Below are positions 24,334 to 38,183 of a stretch of DNA of 64,000 bases, in pieces. Origin of the DNA: Hyperoodon ampullatus. Taxonomy: Eukaryota > Chordata > Mammalia > Artiodactyla > Ziphiidae. The notes under the pieces were generated by a model, which worked only from the letters and a program-made list of their open reading frames with translations, had not been told where the DNA came from and made no database searches. Location of the stretch: assembly GCA_949752795.1 (NCBI GenBank), contig CATKHW010000061.1, positions 2,356,001 through 2,420,000 of the forward strand. Direction: 5' to 3'. How positions within the stretch are numbered: the first letter of the stretch is position 1; every line of letters begins with the position of its first letter. Position numbers and translations under genes: made by a program.

Positions 24334-26060
24334 CTCACCAAAAACGAGTTGAAAAATGGAGCTCAGGGGCACAGCAATTCACAAACTGGCCGAGTAATAA
24401 AGGACAACTATCGTCCAAAAATCTGTTGAGGGAAGGCAACGAGGCGGACTTGAAAGCGAGGCAGAATAGCAGGAAACAGATTTCAAGAGGTACGTTGGAA
24501 TCGCCTTTAAAGCACAGGAAGAGGGGCACAACTTCGACAATGATGCACTTGGCCAAAAAGGGCGTATGCGTTTTCTCAGGAGAAAACGCATACGCCCTTT
24601 TTGGCCAAGCAAGCAAGCGGGCAATGCAAATCTGCACTACAAAGAAGTATCACTTCCCACCGGTCAAAAGGGACATCCACAAAATGTGTAAGAACAAGAA
24701 AGGCAAGACAGGCCCTGGAGAACAGGGAGCCTTGTTATGCTGATGGGCGGGATGTAAATTGCCAACTGCCTCTCTGGAGGAGTGCATTCTGTTCCCTACA
24801 ACAAGTAAAGAACAGAGCTACAGAGCCAAGGGCACTACCAGTCTAGGGAATATACCTTGGGAAAACTGAAAATCAATAAGACAGAGCCACCCCAAAATTT
24901 AGGGCTGCACTGCATACAAGGACCTCAACTTGGATACACCTTAAGTATCCCAGAAAATATAAACATGGTTCAAAAAATTGTGGTACTTACGTACGATGGA
25001 ATATCCCTCAGCCATGAAATCAATGTCATAAGACCAGTAGCAGCAAAATGGGTGGAGTCAGGTACGATGATTCTAAGTGAAATAAGTCACACAGAAAAAG
25101 AAACTTATCATAAGATATCACTTATGAAGATCCTGTAAACATGGCTACACTTGAACTGATTTAGGAAAGAGAACAGTGTCTCACATTTAGAAAACACTCT
25201 TATACCTGCTTAAGGGGGAAGGAGAGGTGGGGTGATGCATAAAACCAGAGTTTGATATAAGCACAGGTACCGTTCCAAAAACCAACTATGGAATAGACAA
25301 GACCTACACCGTCCTCAGTGAAAGGGACTCAAAACCCCATATTTCCCGCAGAGGAAAATATCTGACTAGTAAGAATCTTAAAACCTATGTATTGATATGT
25401 CTCCGTAAGGGAATCAAGTGTGTCTAGACTGGCATAAACATGGGAGCGAGAATCAGCTCAAACCCTCTATAAAAAGGAATTTCAAAAACAAAACAAAAAA
25501 ACTGGGAAATTCTTTACAATTCCTTCAGGGTCTCTGATGAAATCTGGAATGACCCTATCTACAACGACAGCTGGATGTGGCATAAGGAGGGACACTTGGG
25601 ACTGAGACGATTGGTGAGATTGGGTGAGCAAATGCAGACCCTTTAAAGCAATAATGCATGGCACCCATTCCATGGGTCCGAACTCTCCAGGTTGAAGGGA
25701 ATATTACTACAGCTATAACATGTGCAGGAAACCTAGAGAACGGACACACTGTGAATACGAAAGGTTTCTAAAACTCAACGCATAGTCCCTCTCCTGGTGC
25801 TCCGGTTTGACTTTCCGTCTGCTTTACTATCAACCTCCCAACTTGGAGAGACAGCCCCTTTAACCTCTTGGTTCGCACAGGTTGCCAATTTGGCAGAGGA
25901 TGAAATGGAAGACGGAGAACCAATGAGAGAGTAGCTGTTAGGCATTTGGACGGGCACATATCACTGTAATTTCCCGGCAGGAAGAAGAATTAACCAAATT
26001 CTCAGCCACCCACCGGGAACCAGTATAGGTCCTGAACCAAAAATTTGGACTTGCGGTCAG
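24334..26060 (+). repeat. Satellite monomer 15 (1727 bp, deleted type, recombinant 3' end)
   Basis: Identical in type to unit 14 up to accctctata (~25460-25470). By ~25720 it has the catgtgcagg / gaaatggaagacgg / ccaaaaatttgg end of units 8 and 9: a switch within ~250 bp. Confidence 0.97.
24548..24609. repeat. Palindrome with 12-bp central deletion, unit 15
   Basis: Same deletion as unit 14. Confidence 0.95.
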
Positions 26061-27799
26061 CTCACCAAAAACGAGTTGAAAAATGGAGCTCAGGGGCACA
26101 GCAATTCACAAACTGGCCGAGTAATAAAGGACAACTATCGTCCAAAAATCTGTTGAGGGAAGGCAACGAGGCGGACTTGAAAGCGAGGCAGAATAGCAGG
26201 AAACAGATTTCAAGAGGTACGTTGGAATCGCCTTTAAAGCACAGGAAGAGGGGCACAACTTCGACAATGATGCACTTGGCCAAAAAGGGTGTATGCGTTT
26301 TCTCCTGAATATATTCAGGAGAAAACGCATACGCCCTTTTTGGCCAAGCAAGCAAGCGGGCAATGCAAATCTGCACTACAAAGAAGTATCACTTCCCACC
26401 GGTCAAAAGGGACATCCACAAAATGTGTAAGAACAAGAAAGGCAAGACAGGCCCTGGAGAACAGGGAGCCTTGTTATGCTGATGGGCGGGATGTAAATTG
26501 CCAACTGCCTCTCTGGAGGAGTGCATTCTGTTCCCTACAACAAGTAAAGAACAGAGCTACAGAGCCAAGGGCACTACCAGTCTAGGGAATATACCTTGGG
26601 AAAACTGAAAATCAATAAGACAGAGCCACCCCAAAATTTAGGGCTGCACTGCATACAAGGACCTCAACTTGGATACACCTTAAGTATCCCAGAAAATATA
26701 AACATGGTTCAAAAAATTGTGGTACTTACGTACGATGGAATATCCCTCAGCCATGAAATCAATGTCATAAGACCAGTAGCAGCAAAATGGGTGGATTCAG
26801 GTACGATGATTCTAAGTGAAATAAGTCACACAGAAAAAGAAACTTATCATAAGATATCACTTATGAAGATCCTGTAAACATGGCTACACTTGAACTGAGT
26901 TAGGAAAGAGAACAGTGTCTCACATTTAGAAAACACTCTTATACCTGCTTAAGGGGGAAGGAGAGGTGGGGTGATGCATAAAACCAGAGTTTGATATAAG
27001 CACAGGTACCGTTCCAAAAACCAACTATGGAATAGACAAGACCTACACCGTCCTCAGTGAAAGGGACTCAAAACCCCATATTTCCCGCAGAGGAAAATAT
27101 CTGACTAGTAAGAATCTTAAAACCTATGTATTGATATGTCTCCGTAAGGGAATCAAGTGTGTCTAGACTGGCATAAACATGGGAGCGAGAATCAGCTCAA
27201 ACCCTCTATAAAAAGGAATTTCAAAAACAAAACAAAAAAACTGGGAAATTCTTTACAATTCCTTCAGGGTCTCTGATGAAATCTGGAATGACCCTATCTA
27301 CAACGACAGCTGGATGTGGCATAAGGAGGGACACTTGGGACTGAGACGATTGGTGAGATTGGGTGAGCAAATGCAGACCCTTTAAAGCAATAATGCATGG
27401 CACCCATTCCATGGGTCCGAACTCTCCAGGTTGAAGGGAATATTACTACAGCTATAACATTTGCAGGAAACCTAGAGAACGGACACACTGTGAATACGAA
27501 AGGTTTCTAAAACTAAATGCATAGTCCCTCTCCTGGTGCTCCGGTTTGACTTTCCGTCTGCTTTACTATCAACCTCCCAACTTGGAGAGACAGCCCCTTT
27601 AACCTCTTGGTTCGCACAGGTTGCCAATTTGGCAGAGGATGAAAGGGAAGAGGGAGAACCAATGAGAGAGTAGCTGTTAGGCATTTGGACGGGCACATAT
27701 CACTGTAATTTCCCGGCAGGAAGAAGAATTAACCAAATTCTCAGCCACCCCCCGGGAACCAGTATAGGTCCTGAACCAAAATTTTGGACTTGCGGTCAG
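26061..27799 (+). repeat. Satellite monomer 16 (1739 bp, recombinant)
   Basis: Begins like unit 12 (gggtgtatgcg, gtggattc, ctgagttagg) and ends like unit 13 (catgggagcg, accctctata, catttgcagg, aaatgcatag). Confidence 0.97.
26275..26348. repeat. Palindrome, unit 16 (one mismatch)
   Basis: Full length; left arm gggtgtatg. Confidence 0.93.
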
Positions 27800-29526
27800 C
27801 TCACCAAAAACGAGTTGAAAAATGGAGCTCAGGGGCACAGCAATTCACAAACTGGCCGAGTAATAAAGGACAACTATCGTCCAAAAATCTGTTGAGGGAA
27901 GGCAACGAGGCGGACTTGAAAGCGAGGCAGAATAGCAGGAAACAGATTTCAAGAGGTACGTTGGAATCGCCTTTAAAGCACAGGAAGAGGGGCACAACTT
28001 CGACAATGATGCACTTGGCCAAAAAGGGCGTATGCGTTTTCTCAGGAGAAAACGCATACGCCCTTTTTGGCCAAGCAAGCAAGCGGGCAATGCAAATCTG
28101 CACTACAAAGAAGTATCACTTCCCACCGGTCAAAAGGGACATCCACAAAATGTGTAAGAACAAGAAAGGCAAGACAGGCCCTGGAGAACAGGGAGCCTTG
28201 TTATGCTGATGGGCGGGATGTAAATTGCCAACTGCCTCTCTGGAGGAGTGCATTCTGTTCCCTACAACAAGTAAAGAACAGAGCTACAGAGCCAAGGGCA
28301 CTACCAGTCTAGGGAATATACCTTGGGAAAACTGAAAATCAATAAGACAGAGCCACCCCAAAATTTAGGGCTGCACTGCATACAAGGACCTCAACTTGGA
28401 TACACCTTAAGTATCCCAGAAAATATAAACATGGTTCAAAAAATTGTGGTACTTACGTACGATGGAATATCCCTCAGCCATGAAATCAATGTCATAAGAC
28501 CAGTAGCAGCAAAATGGGTGGAGTCAGGTACGATGATTCTAAGTGAAATAAGTCACACAGAAAAAGAAACTTATCATAAGATATCACTTATGAAGATCCT
28601 GTAAACATGGCTACACTTGAACTGATTTAGGAAAGAGAACAGTGTCTCACATTTAGAAAACACTCTTATACCTGCTTAAGGGGGAAGGAGAGGTGGGGTG
28701 ATGCATAAAACCAGAGTTTGATATAAGCACAGGTACCGTTCCAAAAACCAACTATGGAATAGACAAGACCTACACCGTCCTCAGTGAAAGGGACTCAAAA
28801 CCCCATATTTCCCGCAGAGGAAAATATCTGACTAGTAAGAATCTTAAAACCTATGTATTGATATGTCTCCGTAAGGGAATCAAGTGTGTCTAGACTGGCA
28901 TAAACATGGGAGCGAGAATCAGCTCAAACCCTCTATAAAAAGGAATTTCAAAAACAAAACAAAAAAACTGGGAAATTCTTTACAATTCCTTCAGGGTCTC
29001 TGATGAAATCTGGAATGACCCTATCTACAACGACAGCTGGATGTGGCATAAGGAGGGACACTTGGGACTGAGACGATTGGTGAGATTGGGTGAGCAAATG
29101 CAGACCCTTTAAAGCAATAATGCATGGCACCCATTCCATGGGTCCGAACTCTCCAGGTTGAAGGGAATATTACTACAGCTATAACATTTGCAGGAAACCT
29201 AGAGAACGGACACACTGTGAATACGAAAGGTTTCTAAAACTAAATGCATAGTCCCTCTCCTGGTGCTCCGGTTTGACTTTCCGTCTGCTTTACTATCAAC
29301 CTCCCAACTTGGAGAGACAGCCCCTTTAACCTCTTGGTTCGCACAGGTTGCCAATTTGGCAGAGGATGAAAGGGAAGAGGGAGAACCAATGAGAGAGTAG
29401 CTGTTAGGCATTTGGACGGGCACATATCACTGTAATTTCCCGGCAGGAAGAAGAATTAACCAAATTCTCAGCCACCCCCCGGGAACCAGTATAGGTCCTG
29501 AACCAAAATTTTGGACTTGCGGTCAG
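27800..29526 (+). repeat. Satellite monomer 17 (1727 bp, 12-bp-deleted type)
   Basis: Same variant set as unit 14. Confidence 0.97.
28014..28075. repeat. Palindrome with 12-bp central deletion, unit 17
   Basis: Same deletion as unit 14. Confidence 0.95.
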
Positions 29527-31253
29527 CTCACCAAAAACGAGTTGAAAAATGGAGCTCAGGGGCACAGCAATTCACAAACTGGCCGAGTAATAAAGGACAA
29601 CTATCGTCCAAAAATCTGTTGAGGGAAGGCAACGAGGCGGACTTGAAAGCGAGGCAGAATAGCAGGAAACAGATTTCAAGAGGTACGTTGGAATCGCCTT
29701 TAAAGCACAGGAAGAGGGGCACAACTTCGACAATGATGCACTTGGCCAAAAAGGGCGTATGCGTTTTCTCAGGAGAAAACGCATACGCCCTTTTTGGCCA
29801 AGCAAGCAAGCGGGCAATGCAAATCTGCACTACAAAGAAGTATCACTTCCCACCGGTCAAAAGGGACATCCACAAAATGTGTAAGAACAAGAAAGGCAAG
29901 ACAGGCCCTGGAGAACAGGGAGCCTTGTTATGCTGATGGGCGGGATGTAAATTGCCAACTGCCTCTCTGGAGGAGTGCATTCTGTTCCCTACAACAAGTA
30001 AAGAACAGAGCTACAGAGCCAAGGGCACTACCAGTCTAGGGAATATACCTTGGGAAAACTGAAAATCAATAAGACAGAGCCACCCCAAAATTTAGGGCTG
30101 CACTGCATACAAGGACCTCAACTTGGATACACCTTAAGTATCCCAGAAAATATAAACATGGTTCAAAAAATTGTGGTACTTACGTACGATGGAATATCCC
30201 TCAGCCATGAAATCAATGTCATAAGACCAGTAGCAGCAAAATGGGTGGAGTCAGGTACGATGATTCTAAGTGAAATAAGTCACACAGAAAAAGAAACTTA
30301 TCATAAGATATCACTTATGAAGATCCTGTAAACATGGCTACACTTGAACTGATTTAGGAAAGAGAACAGTGTCTCACATTTAGAAAACACTCTTATACCT
30401 GCTTAAGGGGGAAGGAGAGGTGGGGTGATGCATAAAACCAGAGTTTGATATAAGCACAGGTACCGTTCCAAAAACCAACTATGGAATAGACAAGACCTAC
30501 ACCGTCCTCAGTGAAAGGGACTCAAAACCCCATATTTCCCGCAGAGGAAAATATCTGACTAGTAAGAATCTTAAAACCTATGTATTGATATGTCTCCGTA
30601 AGGGAATCAAGTGTGTCTAGACTGGCATAAACATGGGAGCGAGAATCAGCTCAAACCCTCTATAAAAAGGAATTTCAAAAACAAAACAAAAAAACTGGGA
30701 AATTCTTTACAATTCCTTCAGGGTCTCTGATGAAATCTGGAATGACCCTATCTACAACGACAGCTGGATGTGGCATAAGGAGGGACACTTGGGACTGAGA
30801 CGATTGGTGAGATTGGGTGAGCAAATGCAGACCCTTTAAAGCAATAATGCATGGCACCCATTCCATGGGTCCGAACTCTCCAGGTTGAAGGGAATATTAC
30901 TACAGCTATAACATTTGCAGGAAACCTAGAGAACGGACACACTGTGAATACGAAAGGTTTCTAAAACTAAATGCATAGTCCCTCTCCTGGTGCTCCGGTT
31001 TGACTTTCCGTCTGCTTTACTATCAACCTCCCAACTTGGAGAGACAGCCCCTTTAACCTCTTGGTTCGCACAGGTTGCCAATTTGGCAGAGGATGAAAGG
31101 GAAGAGGGAGAACCAATGAGAGAGTAGCTGTTAGGCATTTGGACGGGCACATATCACTGTAATTTCCCGGCAGGAAGAAGAATTAACCAAATTCTCAGCC
31201 ACCCCCCGGGAACCAGTATAGGTCCTGAACCAAAATTTTGGACTTGCGGTCAG
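29527..31253 (+). repeat. Satellite monomer 18 (1727 bp, 12-bp-deleted type)
   Basis: Same variant set as units 14 and 17. Confidence 0.97.
29741..29802. repeat. Palindrome with 12-bp central deletion, unit 18
   Basis: Same deletion as unit 14. Confidence 0.95.
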
Positions 31254-32979
31254 CTCACCAAAAACGAGTTGAAAAATGGAGCTCAGGGGCACAGCAATTC
31301 ACAAACTGGCCGAGTAATAAAGGACAACTATCGTCCAAAAATCTGTTGAGGGAAGGCAACGAGGCGGACTTGAAAGCGAGGCAGAATAGCAGGAAACAGA
31401 TTTCAAGAGGTACGTTGGAATCGCCTTTAAAGCACAGGAAGAGGGGCACAACTTCGACAATGATGCACTTGGCCAAAAAGGGCGTATGCGTTTTCTCAGG
31501 AGAAAACGCATACGCCCTTTTTGGCCAAGCAAGCAAGCGGGCAATGCAAATCTGCACTACAAAGAAGTATCACTTCCCACCGGTCAAAAGGGACATCCAC
31601 AAAATGTGTAAGAACAAGAAAGGCAAGACAGGCCCTGGAGAACAGGGAGCCTTGTTATGCTGATGGGTGGGATGTAAATTGCCAACTGCCTCTCTGGAGG
31701 AGTGCATTCTGTTCCCTACAACAAGTAAAGAACAGAGCTACAGAGCCAAGGGCACTACCAGTCTAGGGAATATACCTTGGGAAAACTGAAAATCAATAAG
31801 ACAGAGCCACCCCAAAATTTAGGGCTGCACTGCATACAAGGACCTCAACTTGGATACACCTTAAGTATCCCAGAAAATATAAACATGGTTCAAAAAATTG
31901 TGGTACTTACGTACGATGGAATATCCCTCAGCCATGAAATCAATGTCATAAGACCAGTAGCAGCAAAATGGGTGGAGTCAGGTACGATGATTCTAAGTGA
32001 AATAAGTCACACAGAAAAAGAAACTTATCATAAGATATCACTTATGAAGATCCTGTAAACATGGCTACACTTGAACTGAGTTAGGAAAGAGAACAGTGTC
32101 TCACATTTAGAAAACACTCTTATACCTGCTTAAGGGGGAAGGAGAGGTGGGGTGATGCATAAAACCAGAGTTTGATATAAGCACAGGTACCGTTCCAAAA
32201 ACCAACTATGGAATAGACAAGACCTACACCGTCCTCAGTGAAAGGGACTCAAAACCCCATATTTCCCGCAGAGAAAGTATCTGACTAGTAAGAATCTTAA
32301 AACCTATGTATTGATATGTCTCCGTAAGGGAATCAAGTGTGTCTAGACTGGCATAAACATGGCAGCGAGAATCAGCTCAAACCCACTATAAAAAGGAATT
32401 TCAAAAACAAAACAAAAAAACTGGGAAATTCTTTACAATTCCTTCAGGGTCTCTGATGAAATCTGGAATGACCCTATCTACAACGACAGCTGGATGTGGC
32501 ATAAGGAGGGACACTTGGGACTGAGACGATTGGTGAGATTGGGTGAGCAAATGCAGACCCTTTAAAGCAATAATGCATGGCACCCATTCCATGGGTCCGA
32601 ACTCTCCAGGTTGAAGGGAATATTACTACAGCTATAACATGTGCAGGAAACCTAGAGAACGGACACACTGTGAATACGAAAGGTTTCTAAAACTCAACGC
32701 ATAGTCCCTCTCCTGGTGCTCCGGTTTGACTTTCCGTCTGCTTTACTATCAACCTCCCAACTTGGAGAGACAGCCCCTTTAACCTCTTGGTTCGCACAGG
32801 TTGCCAATTTGGCAGAGGATGAAATGGAAGACGGAGAACCAATGAGAGAGTAGCTGTTAGGCATTTGGACGGGCACATATCACTGTAATTTCCCGGCAGG
32901 AAGAAGAATTAACCAAATTCTCAGCCACCCACCGGGAACCAGTATAGGTCCTGAACCAAAAATTTGGACTTGCGGTCAG
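31254..32979 (+). repeat. Satellite monomer 19 (1726 bp, deleted type, recombinant 3' end)
   Basis: 12-bp central deletion plus a 1-bp loss (cgcagagaaagtatctg near 32270). Private atgggtggg (~31662). After gtggagtc it leaves the deleted haplotype (ctgagttagg) and ends in gaaatggaagacgg. Confidence 0.97.
31468..31529. repeat. Palindrome with 12-bp central deletion, unit 19
   Basis: Same deletion as unit 14. Confidence 0.95.
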
Positions 32980-34718
32980 CTCACCAAAAACGAGTTGAAA
33001 AATGGAGCTCAGGGGCACAGCAATTCACAAACTGGCCGAGTAATAAAGGACAACTATCGTCCAAAAATCTGTTGAGGGAAGGCAACGAGGCGGACTTGAA
33101 AGCGAGGCAGAATAGCAGGAAACAGATTTCAAGAGGTACGTTGGAATCGCCTTTAAAGCACAGGAAGAGGGGCACAACTTCGACAATGATGCACTTGGCC
33201 AAAAAGGGCGTATGCGTTTTCTCCTGAATATATTCAGGAGAAAACGCATATGCCCTTTTTGGCCAAGCAAGCAAGCGGGCAATGCAAATCTGCACTACAA
33301 AGAAGTATCACTTCCCACCGGTCAAAAGGGACATCCACAAAATGTGTAAGAACAAGAAAGGCAAGACAGGCCCTGGAGAACAGGGAGCCTTGTTATGCTG
33401 ATGGGCGGGATGTAAATTGCCAACTGCCTCTCTGGAGGAGTGCATTCTGTTCCCTACAACAAGTAAAGAACAGAGCTACAGAGCCAAGGGCACTACCAGT
33501 CTAGGGAATATACCTTGGGAAAACTGAAAATCAGTAAGACAGAGCCACCCCAAAATTTAGGGCTGCACTGCATACAAGGACCTCAACTTGGATACACCTT
33601 AAGTATCCCAGAAAATATAAACATGGTTCAAAAAATTGTGGTACTTACGTACGATGGAATATCCCTCAGCCATGAAATCAATGTCATAAGACCAGTAGCA
33701 GCAAAATGGGTGGATTCAGGTACGATGATTCTAAGTGAAATAAGTCACACAGAAAAAGAAACTTATCATAAGATATCACTTATGAAGATCCTGTAAACAT
33801 GGCTACACTTGAACTGATTTAGGAAAGAGAACAGTGTCTCACATTTAGAAAACACTCTTATACCTGCTTAAGGGGGAAGGAGAGGTGGGGTGATGCATAA
33901 AACCAGAGTTTGATATAAGCACAGGTACCGTTCCAAAAACCAACTATGGAATAGACAAGACCTACACCGTCCTCAGTGAAAGGGACTCAAAACCCCATAT
34001 TTCCCGCACAGGAAAATATCTGACTAGTAAGAATCTTAAAACCTATGTATTGATATGTCTCCGTAAGGGAATCAAGTGTGTCTAGACTGGCATAAACATG
34101 GGAGCGAGAATCAGCTCAAACCCTCTATAAAAAGGAATTTCAAAAACAAAACAAAAAAACTGGGAAATTCTTTACAATTCCTTCAGGGTCTCTGATGAAA
34201 TCTGGAATGACCCTATCTACAACGACAGCTGGATGTGGCATAAGGAGGGACACTTGGGACTGAGACGATTGGTGAGATTGGGTGAGCAAATGCAGACCCT
34301 TTAAAGCAATAATGCATGGCACCCATTCCATGGGTCCGAACTCTCCAGGTTGAAGGGAATATTACTACAGCTATAACATTTGCAGGAAACCTAGAGAACG
34401 GACACACTGTGAATACGAAAGGTTTCTAAAACTAAATGCATAGTCCCTCTCCTGGTGCTCCGGTTTGACTTTCCGTCTGCTTTACTATCAACCTCCCAAC
34501 TTGGAGAGACAGCCCCTTTAACCTCTTGGTTCGCACAGGTTGCCAATTTGGCAGAGGATGAAAGGGAAGAGGGAGAACCAATGAGAGAGTAGCTGTTAGG
34601 CATTTGGACGGGCACATATCACTGTAATTTCCCGGCAGGAAGAAGAATTAACCAAATTCTCAGCCACCCCCCGGGAACCAGTATAGGTCCTGAACCAAAA
34701 TTTTGGACTTGCGGTCAG
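32980..34718 (+). repeat. Satellite monomer 20 (1739 bp)
   Basis: Palindrome right arm has cgcatatgccc and the ORF2 remnant has aatcagtaag (~33529); both recur in unit 23. The 3' half (ctgatttagg, catttgcagg) follows the haplotype of units 14, 17 and 18. Confidence 0.97.
33194..33267. repeat. Palindrome, unit 20 (one mismatch)
   Basis: Right arm cgcatatgccc instead of cgcatacgccc. Confidence 0.93.
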
Positions 34719-36444
34719 CTCACCAAAAACGAGTTGAAAAATGGAGCTCAGGGGCACAGCAATTCACAAACTGGCCGAGTAATAAAGGACAACTATCGTC
34801 CAAAAATCTGTTGAGGGAAGGCAACGAGGCGGACTTGAAAGCGAGGCAGAATAGCAGGAAACAGATTTCAAGAGGTACGTTGGAATCGCCTTTAAAGCAC
34901 AGGAAGAGGGGCACAACTTCGACAATGATGCACTTGGCCAAAAAGGGCGTATGCGTTTTCTCAGGAGAAAACGCATACGCCCTTTTTGGCCAAGCAAGCA
35001 AGCGGGCAATGCAAATCTGCACTACAAAGAAGTATCACTTCCCACCGGTCAAAAGGGACATCCACAAAATGTGTAAGAACAAGAAAGGCAAGACAGGCCC
35101 TGGAGAACAGGGAGCCTTGTTATGCTGATGGGCGGGATGTAAATTGCCAACTGCCTCTCTGGAGGAGTGCATTCTGTTCCCTACAACAAGTAAAGAACAG
35201 AGCTACAGAGCCAAGGGCACTACCAGTCTAGGGAATATACCTTGGGAAAACTGAAAATCAATAAGACAGAGCCACCCCAAAATTTAGGGCTGCACTGCAT
35301 ACAAGGACCTCAACTTGGATACACCTTAAGTATCCCAGAAAATATAAACATGGTTCAAAAAATTGTGGTACTTACGTACGATGGAATATCCCTCAGCCAT
35401 GAAATCAATGTCATAAGACCAGTAGCAGCAAAATGGGTGGAGTCAGGTACGATGATTCTAAGTGAAATAAGTCACACAGAAAAAGAAACTTATCATAAGA
35501 TATCACTTATGAAGATCCTGTAAACATGGCTACACTTGAACTGAGTTAGGAAAGAGAACAGTGTCTCACATTTAGAAAACACTCTTATACCTGCTTAAGG
35601 GGGAAGGAGAGGTGGGGTGATGCATAAAACCAGAGTTTGATATAAGCACAGGTACCGTTCCAAAAACCAACTATGGAATAGACAAGACCTACACCGTCCT
35701 CAGTGAAAGGGACTCAAAACCCCATATTTCCCGCAGAGAAAGTATCTGACTAGTAAGAATCTTAAAACCTATGTATTGATATGTCTCCGTAAGGGAATCA
35801 AGTGTGTCTAGACTGGCATAAACATGGCAGCGAGAATCAGCTCAAACCCACTATAAAAAGGAATTTCAAAAACAAAACAAAAAAACTGGGAAATTCTTTA
35901 CAATTCCTTCAGGGTCTCTGATGAAAGCTGGAATGACCCTATCTACAACGACAGCTGGATGTGGCATAAGGAGGGACACTTGGGACTGAGATGATTGGTG
36001 AGATTGGGTGAGCAAATGCAGACCCTTTAAAGCAATAATGCATGGCACCCATTCCATGGGTCCGAACTCTCCAGGTTGAAGGGAATATTACTACAGCTAT
36101 AACATGTGCTGGAAACCTAGGGAACGGACACACTGTGAATACGAAAGGTTTCTAAAACTCAACGCATAGTCCCTCTCCTGGTGCTCCGGTTTGACTTTCC
36201 GTCTGCTTTACTATCAACCTCCCAACTTGGAGAGACAGCCCCTTTAACATCTTGGTTCGCACAGGTTGCCAATTTGGCAGAGGATGAAAGGGAAGAGGGA
36301 GAACCAATGAGAGAGTAGCTGTTAGGCATTTGGACGGGCACATATCACTGTAATTTCCCGGCAGGAAGAAGAATTAACCAAATTCTCAGCCACCCCCCGG
36401 GAACCAGTATAGGTCCTGAACCAAAATTTTGGACTTGCGGTCAG
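34719..36444 (+). repeat. Satellite monomer 21 (1726 bp, deleted type, recombinant 3' end)
   Basis: Last deleted-palindrome unit. As in unit 19 it has gtggagtc then ctgagttagg and agagaaagtatc. It then diverges with gatgaaagctgg, gagatgattgg, catgtgctgg, cctagggaacgg and taacatcttgg. Confidence 0.97.
34933..34994. repeat. Palindrome with 12-bp central deletion, unit 21
   Basis: Same deletion as unit 14; last deleted copy in the window. Confidence 0.95.
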
Positions 36445-38183
36445 CTCACCAAAAACGAGTTGAAAAATGGAGCTCAGGGGCACAGCAATTCACAAACTGG
36501 CCGAGTAATAAAGGACAACTATCGTCCAAAAATCTGTTGAGGGAAGGCAGTGAGGCGGACTTGAAAGCGAGGCAGAATAGCAGGAAACAGATTTCAAGAG
36601 GTACGTTGGAATCGCCTTTAAAGCACAGGAAGAGGGGCACAACTTCGACAATGATGCACTTGGCCAAAAAGGGCGTATGCGTTTTCTCCTGAATATATTC
36701 AGGAGAAAACGCATACGCCCTTTTTGGCCAAGCAAGCAAGCGGGCAATGCAAATCTGCACTACAAAGAAGTATCACTTCCCACCGGTCAAAGGGGACATC
36801 CACAAAATGTGTAAGAACAAGAAAGGCAAGACAGGCCCTGGAGAACAGGGAGCCTTGTTATGCTGATGGGTGGGATGTAAATTGCCAACTGCCTCTCTGA
36901 AGGCGTGCATTCTGTTCCCTACAACAAGTAAAGAACAGAGTTACAGAGCCAAGGGCACTACCAGTGTAGGGAATATACCTTGGGGAAACTGAAAATCAAT
37001 AAGACAGAGCCACCCCAAAATTTAGGGCTGCAGTGCATACAAGGATCTCAACTTGGATACACCTTAAGTATCCCAGAAAATATAAACATGGTTCAAAAAA
37101 TTGTGGTACTTACGTATGATGGAATATCCCTCAGCCATGAAATCAATGTCATAAGACCAGTAGCAGCAAAATGGGTGGATTCAGGTACGATGATTCTAAG
37201 TGAAATAAGTCACACAGAAAAAGAAACTTATCATAAGATATCACTTATGAAGATCCTGTAAACATGGCTACACTTGAACTGAGTTAGGAAAGAGAACAGT
37301 GTCTCACATTTAGAAAACACTCTTATACCTGCTTAAGGGGGAAGGAGAGGTGGGGTGATGCATAAAACCAGAGTTTGATATAAGCACAGGTACCGTTCCA
37401 AAAACCAACTATGGAATAGACAAGACCTACACCGTCCTCAGTGAAAGGGACTCAAAACCCCATATTTCCCGCAGAGGAAAATATCTGACTAGTAAGAATC
37501 TTAAAACCTATGTATTGATATGTCTCCGTAAGGGAATCAAGTGTGTCTAGACTGGCATAAACATGGGAGCGAGAATCAGCTCAAACCCTCTATAAAAAGG
37601 AATTTCAAAAACAAAACAAAAAAACTGGGAAATTCTTTACAATTCCTTCAGGGTCTCTGATGAAATCTGGAATGACCCTATCTACAACGACAGCTGGATG
37701 TGGCATAAGGAGGGACACTTGGGACTGAGACGATTGGTGAGATTGGGTGAGCAAATGCAGACCCTTTAAAGCAATAATGCATGGCACCCATTCCATGGGT
37801 CCGAACTCTCCAGGTTGAAGGGAATATTACTACAGCTATAACATTTGCAGGAAACCTAGAGAACGGACACACTGTGAATACGAAAGGTTTCTAAAACTAA
37901 ACGCATAGTCCCTCTCCTGGTGCTCCGGTTTGACTTTCCGTCTGCTTTACTATCAACCTCCCAACTTGGAGAGACAGCCCCTTTAACCTCTTGGTTCGCA
38001 CAGGTTGCCAATTTGGCAGAGGATGAAAGGGAAGAGGGAGAACCAATGAGAGAGTAGCTGTTAGGCATTTGGACGGGCACATATCACTGTAATTTCCCGG
38101 CAGGAAGAAGAATTAACCAAATTCTCAGCCACCCCCCGGGAACCAGTATAGGTCCTGAACCAAAATTTTGGACTTGCGGTCAG
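36445..38183 (+). repeat. Satellite monomer 22 (1739 bp)
   Basis: 5' half has many private changes (ggcagtgagg, ggtcaaagggg, ctctgaaggcgtg, ccagtgtagg, ttggggaaac, ctgcagtgcat, tacgtatgatgg). Some (ggtcaaagggg, ggatctc, ctgcagtgc) recur in unit 36. The 3' half is the catttgcagg type. Confidence 0.97.
36659..36732. repeat. 74-bp perfect palindrome, unit 22
   Basis: Perfect, although the surrounding half-monomer is unusually diverged. Confidence 0.95.
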
